This document shows, one piece after another, positions 59,493 to 64,000 of a stretch of DNA of 64,000 bases (positions within the stretch are counted from its first letter, which is position 1; each line of letters begins with the position of its first letter). Under the pieces are notes generated by a model. The model was not told where the DNA came from and searched no databases. It saw only the letters and a program-made list of their open reading frames with translations. The position numbers and the translations under genes are program-made. Origin of the DNA: Bog-473 sp963763575 (GTDB lineage: Bacteria; Actinomycetota; Acidimicrobiia; Acidimicrobiales; RAAP-2); assembly GCA_963763575.1 (NCBI GenBank), contig CAVXPD010000026.1, forward strand, positions 32,157 through 96,156, given 5' to 3'.

Positions 59493-59819
59493 GTGTCGCC
59501 CGAGTTCACCATCACCACCCGGAATCTGCCCGGCATCCACGTCGTGGCGCTCCATGGCGAGTTGGACATCGCGTCCGCTGATGGCCTGGCGGAGGCGCTG
59601 GTGGAGGTTGCTGGCTCTACCCTCGTCGTCGATCTGTCGGACCTCACGTTCATCGATTCCACCGGCATCGGCGCTCTGGTGTTGGCCAGGAACCGCATCC
59701 TGGCTCACGGACAGGGCGAGCTAGTGCTCAGTAGACCAGGAGGGATCGTGCGTAGGGTTTTGGAGATCGTCGGACTTAGCGTGTGGATCGTGGAATGGTC
59801 GCCAGACTGGGATGGATAG
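59493..59819 (+). CDS. STAS-domain anti-sigma factor antagonist
   Basis: 108 residues forming one STAS domain: V-V-A-L-H-G-E-L-D-I-A-S-A-D near residue 18, and L-T-F-I-D-S-T-G-I-G-A-L with Ser56 as the phosphorylatable residue in the SpoIIAA/RsbV manner. It starts at GTG 59493. No anti-sigma kinase or sigma factor is adjacent, so its partner lies elsewhere. It would release a stress sigma factor when dephosphorylated. Confidence 0.9.
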   Translation: MSPEFTITTRNLPGIHVVALHGELDIASADGLAEALVEVAGSTLVVDLSDLTFIDSTGIGALVLARNRILAHGQGELVLSRPGGIVRRVLEIVGLSVWIVEWSPDWDG

Positions 59820-60637
59820 ACACTTGGAGCATGATTCGTGTGCCCGCTGCGGCAGTGCAGAGATTGCGAGGCAGTTCGAGAGGTCTAGCGCACCGGAACT
59901 GGTCAATGGCAGAGCCGATGCTCGGGATCGTCGCCGACCTGGCGCAGCAGGACCCTCCGCGAACCAGTTGACGTGGTCGGAACCCTGACCGCTCCGCTCC
60001 GATGGCTTCAGGGTGGCACGCTTCATTGGCGAACTGGGACACCTGCACAAGAAGAGCGCCAGCCCTGGCCGTAGTTGTCGATTAGCCAACGGCCAGACCC
60101 ACTTCGTTGCATCGAGGTCGTCCAAAATGAGTCGGGATTACCCTCAGAGGACGACGGGCACTCGTTGAAAGAGCAATAAACAACAGCGCTCCGACCTGAC
60201 TCCTGCAGCGTCCTGCAATGAAGGTTCGTGGAGGTGGACCAAGTTCTGGTATCGCCCTCTCTCCAATCCATCATGGATCGAGAGAGGACAAAGGTCCCCA
60301 GTGCAGCACTGAGGTCTTTGCTGTGATCGACTTGAACCAAGGCTGGGCTAGTGCCAGCGGAGTCGGTCCGTTGTTTGAGGTGGCGATTGTGGCCGGAGCG
60401 CTACCGCAGGCTGCAAGAACACTCGCTCCTAACGAAGCCCACCCGAGAGCTGGTAGACCGAATCTCCTGCGCCGGTCAAGGCGACCGGTCAGCTGCCGCA
60501 GTGTCATGTCATCTCTACATCCTATTTACAGGCTGACTCCTCAACCTGGGTCGGCATCGTTGAAGCTGTGCTCCTTGCCCGCGAACGGGGACATTCACCA
60601 GAATCCAGCCGACATCGCCTTTTCCAGGTCGGTCTCT
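59820..60637. other. 818-base gap with one lipoprotein-like small ORF
   Basis: Mostly no supported gene. The exception is listed separately (60271-60507). The rest may be decayed sequence; I see no recognisable repeat. Confidence 0.4.
60271..60507 (-). CDS. Possible small or truncated lipoprotein
   Basis: 78 codons. The start has R-R-R-R-F followed by G-L-P-A-L-G-W-A-S-L-G-A-S-V-L-A-A-C-G-S, a good lipobox (L-A-A-C). The remaining 45 residues are polar and not recognisable. AGGAT lies upstream. It may be a truncated substrate-binding lipoprotein or a chance ORF. Confidence 0.35.
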   Translation of the reverse strand: MTLRQLTGRLDRRRRFGLPALGWASLGASVLAACGSAPATIATSNNGPTPLALAQPWFKSITAKTSVLHWGPLSSLDP

Positions 60638-61970
60638 TTATGGCGTCACGGCGAAGAGCTTCCAGGTCCCGGGCACGCCCTTGAGCTGATGTTCGCCTCG
60701 TTCAGAGAATGGGATGTCGGACCCAACGACGAGGTCCTTGACTGTGCCCGAGACGAGGACCTCTCCGGGTCCGGCGATCGCGCCGAACGCGAGCGGCGAT
60801 GTGGACGGCCAGCCCGCCGAGGTCGTCTCCTCGCACTTCACACTCTCCGGTATGAAGCCCGGCCCGGATCTTGATCCCAAGCGCCTCGACCGTCTCGACC
60901 ATGGCGCGAGCGCACCGTATTGCGCGGGCGGGGCCGTCGAAAGAGGCGAGAAAGCCGTCCCCGGTCGTCTTGATCTCGCGGCCGCGGAAGTGTCGCAGTT
61001 GCTCCCGCACCAGACGGTCGTGGCTGTCAAGGACGTTGTGCCAACGCTGGTCGCCCAATGAGGCGGCCACCTCTGTTGAGGCGACGATGTCGGTGAACAA
61101 GACGCTAGTGAGTACGCGATCTACCTCGAATGACTGTCGCTTGCCGGTCAGAAACTCGGCAATCTCCGAAGCTGCGTTGGGCCCAAAGGGAGGAGTCATG
61201 TCGCCCCCCGAGATTGGGACGAAGGTTGCTTCTGGAATGTGGTCGGCCACGTACTGCCCGTGCGCGAGGGGGATGAATGGACTTTCAGTGACTTGGAGGA
61301 CCAAGGTCGGGCTTTGCACCAATGGCAGGAACGGGCGCACGTCTATGCTGCTCAAGAAGTACCGCATCAGAGCGGCGGCTGTACTGGGCGTCGCCGACGC
61401 CCGATTCATACGGGCCGCAGCCTTGATGAACTCTCGATCATGGACCCGTGTCGGATTCGTCGCCTCGACAAACGCATCGCTGCCCCATGTCGACATCAGC
61501 AGGTCGTAGATCGCGTCAATGGTCGTGGTGGCTACCCCTATCGGGTAGTCCGGCGCCTCGACGTATCGCGCGCTGGTGTTAATGAGGATGAGCGACCCCA
61601 CGCGCTCGGGATGCATGGCCGCGAACAGGACGGCAATCGGACCGACCTCGTTCACTCCAATGAGATCCGCCACCGTGGACTCGGTGGCATCGAGCACCCC
61701 AGCTATGTCTTCGGCCAACTCCTCCCACGTTGGTATGGCCTTGAGAGATACTGCATCCGAGGCGCCGGAGCCCCTGCGGTCCATGTGCAGGACTCGTTTT
61801 AGTGTGGCCACCTTCTCGAAGAATTCCGCTGCCTGAGGAATCTGCCAGATGAGATCGACATGTCCTCCGAGGGAGTTACAGAAGAGGAGGTCGCCGGGGC
61901 CTTCGCCGAGGACCTGATAGGCGACATCTCCATCTCCGATGCTCACATACCTAATCCCGGGAGGCTCCAT
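60638..61970 (-). pseudogene. Alpha/beta hydrolase fused to class III adenylate/guanylate cyclase, frameshifted
   Basis: Residues 1-270 are an alpha/beta hydrolase (H-M-D-R-R-G-S-G-A-S-D, nucleophile-elbow position G-V-N-E-V-G instead of a Ser, so hydrolase activity is doubtful). The next 150 are a nucleotide cyclase: V-L-F-T-D-I-V-A-S-T with the metal Asp, K-T-T-G-D-G-F-L-A, and G-L-A-V-H-I-A-A-R-V. The last 45 codons (G-A-I-A-G-P-G-E-V-L-V to K-L-F-A-V-T-P) are in another frame; one extra base at about 60785 explains it. This architecture is common in actinobacteria. The defect is real or a base error. Confidence 0.8.
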
Positions 61971-62511
61971 AGAAATGACAGTTTGCCCTTGACCAGCGGG
62001 CCGTTGCCACGGTCAGGAGAGGCGGGACCAGGATTCCACGACGGTTTGCAAGCTACGTTCCGAAGGAGCGCATATCACGCCCCAATCGGATGCCGCATTT
62101 TTGCCTTCAGATCCCTCGCGAGTGCCGGTTCCGGAGCGCGACTCTTTGGCTCCCGGCACTATCCCCATGGGGTGCGTACGGGACGGGTTACACGGGTGAT
62201 CCGCAATTCGGGGGCAGTGCCATGAGCCGGTAATGAGCAGCGGTCATTCAAGGCGGCCGAAGGCCGGCGGAGCGGACCCTTGAGGGCGGCGTCGAAGTCC
62301 CGCGGCACGTTTCAAATGGCGCTGGTTAGGCGCCAGTCTGAGCTGGAGCCTGTGAGCTGGAGCCTGAGCTTGAGCCTGAGCTGGAGCCTGAGGTGGCCAC
62401 GGACACTCGAACCGACCGATCAGCTGTTTCGAGTCAGTCGGCGAACCTAGCCACAGCGATCCAGGGGAACCGGCAGGGTCGCGTCTGGGTAAGTTCTGGT
62501 CAGTGTCTGGC
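61971..62511. other. 541-base gap with a GAGCCTGAG-type tandem repeat
   Basis: No gene supported. 62340-62394 is an irregular array of gagctggagcct/gagcttgagcct units, about four and a half copies of 12-14 bases. The motif also occurs at 35188-35202 and, truncated, at the right edge of the window (about 63986-63999). Confidence 0.5.
62340..62394. repeat. Degenerate 12-14-bp tandem repeat, GAGCTGGAGCCT type
   Basis: Repeat units gagctggagcct, gtgagctggagcct, gagcttgagcct, gagctggagcct follow one another. The same word occurs at two other places in the window, so it may be a dispersed intergenic element and not a local slip. Confidence 0.7.
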
Positions 62512-63234
62512 ATGTCCGAAACACGCGAGACTCCCGCTGCCGTGCTCCTCGACGCGGGCGGAGTGTTCGTCCTCCCTGACCCCGACCGGATCCTGGGTGC
62601 TTTCACACGAGCCGAGTGCTCCGTTCCTCGAAAGGTGTTGGCCGACGCGCATTACCGGGCGGCAGCAAGGTTCGGCACGGACCTCGACGTCGAGGCAAAC
62701 TGGACTGAGGCTTGGCTGGACTACCTCCAGACGTATGTTGACGAGTGCGGCGTCCCGCAGGACCGGCGTGACGAGGCCCATCGCCACCTCGACAGCGAGT
62801 TCGCCGACGCGGCGCTATGGATTGAACCGATCTCGGGCAGCCGCGACGGACTGAAGGCCCTCGCCGACACCGGGGTCCGGCTCGGTATCGTCTCCAACGC
62901 CGATGGGATGATGGCGCCTCGGCTCGCCGAACTCGAACTGTGCCAAGTGGGTCCCGGGATCGGCGTGGAGGTCGAGTGTGTCATCGACTCGGGAAACGTC
63001 GGCGTCATGAAGCCCGACCGACGGATCTTCGAGGTGGCCATCGACCTCCTCGACCTCGAACCGGATCGGATTTGGTACGTCGGTGACATGCCCGCCATTG
63101 ACGTAGTCGGCGCCCGCCGGGCCGGGATCCGACCGATTCTCATGGACCCACTCGGTCTCCACTTCGAAGCTAGTTACGAACGGATCCCCGCTTTGGTCGA
63201 CCTCGTCGAGCTGATCGCGAGAGCATCCGCGTGA
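62512..63234 (+). CDS. HAD-family hydrolase
   Basis: 240 residues from ATG 62512 (a GTG at 62503 would add three). Motif I is L-L-D-A-G-G-V, so the usual second Asp of D-x-D is Gly, as in the DxG branch of the family; motif II is I-V-S-N-A-D; motif III has K-P-D-R-R-I-F; motif IV is Y-V-G-D-M-P-A-I-D. Phosphatase, dehalogenase or phosphoglucomutase activities occur in the superfamily. Its stop overlaps the next gene by four bases (GTGA), so the two are coupled. Confidence 0.87.
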   Translation: MSETRETPAAVLLDAGGVFVLPDPDRILGAFTRAECSVPRKVLADAHYRAAARFGTDLDVEANWTEAWLDYLQTYVDECGVPQDRRDEAHRHLDSEFADAALWIEPISGSRDGLKALADTGVRLGIVSNADGMMAPRLAELELCQVGPGIGVEVECVIDSGNVGVMKPDRRIFEVAIDLLDLEPDRIWYVGDMPAIDVVGARRAGIRPILMDPLGLHFEASYERIPALVDLVELIARASA

Positions 63235-63716
63235 CCGACCACGAGAAGTTCTCACTCGCGTCGGCCCAGAACGCTGCCGACGAGGGACGACTGGCTGACT
63301 GGGTGGCCGACTTCCTCGCCAGCCCGGGCAGCAGCAACTCCACGCTGGCGGCCGCCTTCGCCCTTCGCGGGGCTACCTATGTGGGTCCGATCCGATTCGC
63401 GCTCAACCGACTCACGCCGATGGCCGGACCCGCCGGTGACGAAGTGGCTGTTCCCGAGGCCGAGGGGGTCTGGGAGTCCGAGGTCGAGGCCATGGAAGAC
63501 AGCATCGAGCACGGGTGGCACCCGCCGCCGCTATTGGTTTCGCACCACGACGGAAAGTACTGCCTCGAGGACGGGAATCATCGTTACGAGACACTGCGCC
63601 GAATGGGGGCCACCCACGCCTGGGTAGTTCTCATGTTTGCCGACGGGCTGGAGCAAGACCGGTTCCTCAAGAAGCACGGTGGTTCGCCGACTGGGGCCAG
63701 TGAAGTCTCTGACTGA
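63231..63716 (+). CDS. ParB/Srx-like domain protein
   Basis: 161 residues. L-L-V-S-H-H-D-G-K-Y-C-L-E-D-G-N-H-R-Y-E-T-L-R-R is the ParB/sulfiredoxin nucleotide-binding core (the G-x-H-R-x-E-A-type box, here G-N-H-R-Y-E). There is no helix-turn-helix, so it is not a partition protein. A GTG start overlaps the HAD stop. A role in nucleotide or phosphate metabolism together with the HAD enzyme is plausible. Confidence 0.8.
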   Translation: MTDHEKFSLASAQNAADEGRLADWVADFLASPGSSNSTLAAAFALRGATYVGPIRFALNRLTPMAGPAGDEVAVPEAEGVWESEVEAMEDSIEHGWHPPPLLVSHHDGKYCLEDGNHRYETLRRMGATHAWVVLMFADGLEQDRFLKKHGGSPTGASEVSD

Positions 63717-64000
63717 TCCTCGGGTCTCCAAACCGGTCGAAGAGTTCAAGTGACCGCTGTTCCAATATGAGCACGGGGCACCCGATTTCTTGAACCGGGA
63801 CTCCCGCGCTGTTGGCATGCTCTGCTCTCGTGGTGATCGGGAGGTGCCCGTCTGATCTGAAATGCGTGAGGTCAGCGGATCGACGCCCGTCCCGACCATC
63901 CCTGCGGTAGCCGTGCAATCCAAAGTTGGGATGTCTGTTGGGATAATGCGCTGCTCGGTTTCGGACAACGCCGTAACCAGGAACTCTGGAGCCTGAGGTC
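63717..64000. other. 284-base right edge of the window
   Basis: No supported gene. The last 15 bases repeat the GGAGCCTGAGGT word seen at 62380-62394. Confidence 0.4.

Overview
The window comes from a high-GC actinobacterium. The class Acidimicrobiia or a relative fits best, and many intergenic regions and broken genes suggest a metagenome-derived or lightly polished contig. The evidence is a mycothiol-type SigR/RsrA pair, a DUF2342-type zinc metalloprotease next to tilS-hprT and the folate genes, a MurL/MurD2 peptidoglycan branch, a CYP142-like P450 and a CtpE-like P-type ATPase. The taxonomic call is inference. I found no rRNA or tRNA gene, CRISPR array or complete insertion sequence.

Region 1 (1-22165) is dense and looks like core chromosome. 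A minus-strand run holds the metalloprotease, a fused tilS-hprT, folE, folP, a phosphatase-like protein, folB and folK. The sigR-rsrA operon follows, divergent from a frameshifted CYP142-like P450 and an SDR dehydrogenase. Next are a secreted protein, a cNMP-binding protein, and a complete zinc module: znuA-znuC-znuB-znuB on the minus strand facing an ArsR/SmtB-type sensor, a 98-residue His-rich protein and a Zur-type Fur protein. Then come a Clp-N-domain protein, two small DNA-binding proteins, a hydratase, pgeF, murL-murD2 and a CADD/PqqC-like oxygenase.

Region 2 (22166-41494) is a looser set of transport and accessory genes: an NRAMP-related transporter with a long leader carrying two short ORFs, a CDF exporter, a PhyH dioxygenase, a sensory membrane protein without an output domain, an esterase, an acyltransferase, TerC, a DedA remnant, a CtpE-like ATPase, a MarR regulator with a perfect palindromic operator, and small enzymes.

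Region 3 (41495-64000) carries regulators and accessory enzymes: an AfsR/SARP-like ATPase regulator beside a BBE-type flavoprotein, a pseudo-receiver/thioredoxin-reductase fusion (frameshifted), a HAAS/PadR pair, several secreted proteins, the transsulfuration pair cbs-metB, an HTH/Clp-N pair behind a twin-operator promoter, a methyltransferase, a glycosidase-like lipoprotein, a STAS protein, a hydrolase/adenylate-cyclase fusion (frameshifted), and a HAD hydrolase with a ParB-like partner.

Metal homeostasis recurs across the window (ZnuABC, Zur, SmtB-like, His-rich protein, NRAMP-related, CDF, TerC, CtpE). The most unusual signals are the two-ORF leader of the NRAMP-related gene, a chain of tiny overlapping ORFs between hprT and folE, a phosphatase-like protein whose catalytic cysteine is glutamine, the twin-operator leaderless promoter of the HTH/Clp-N pair, and three genes each broken by one single-base indel.
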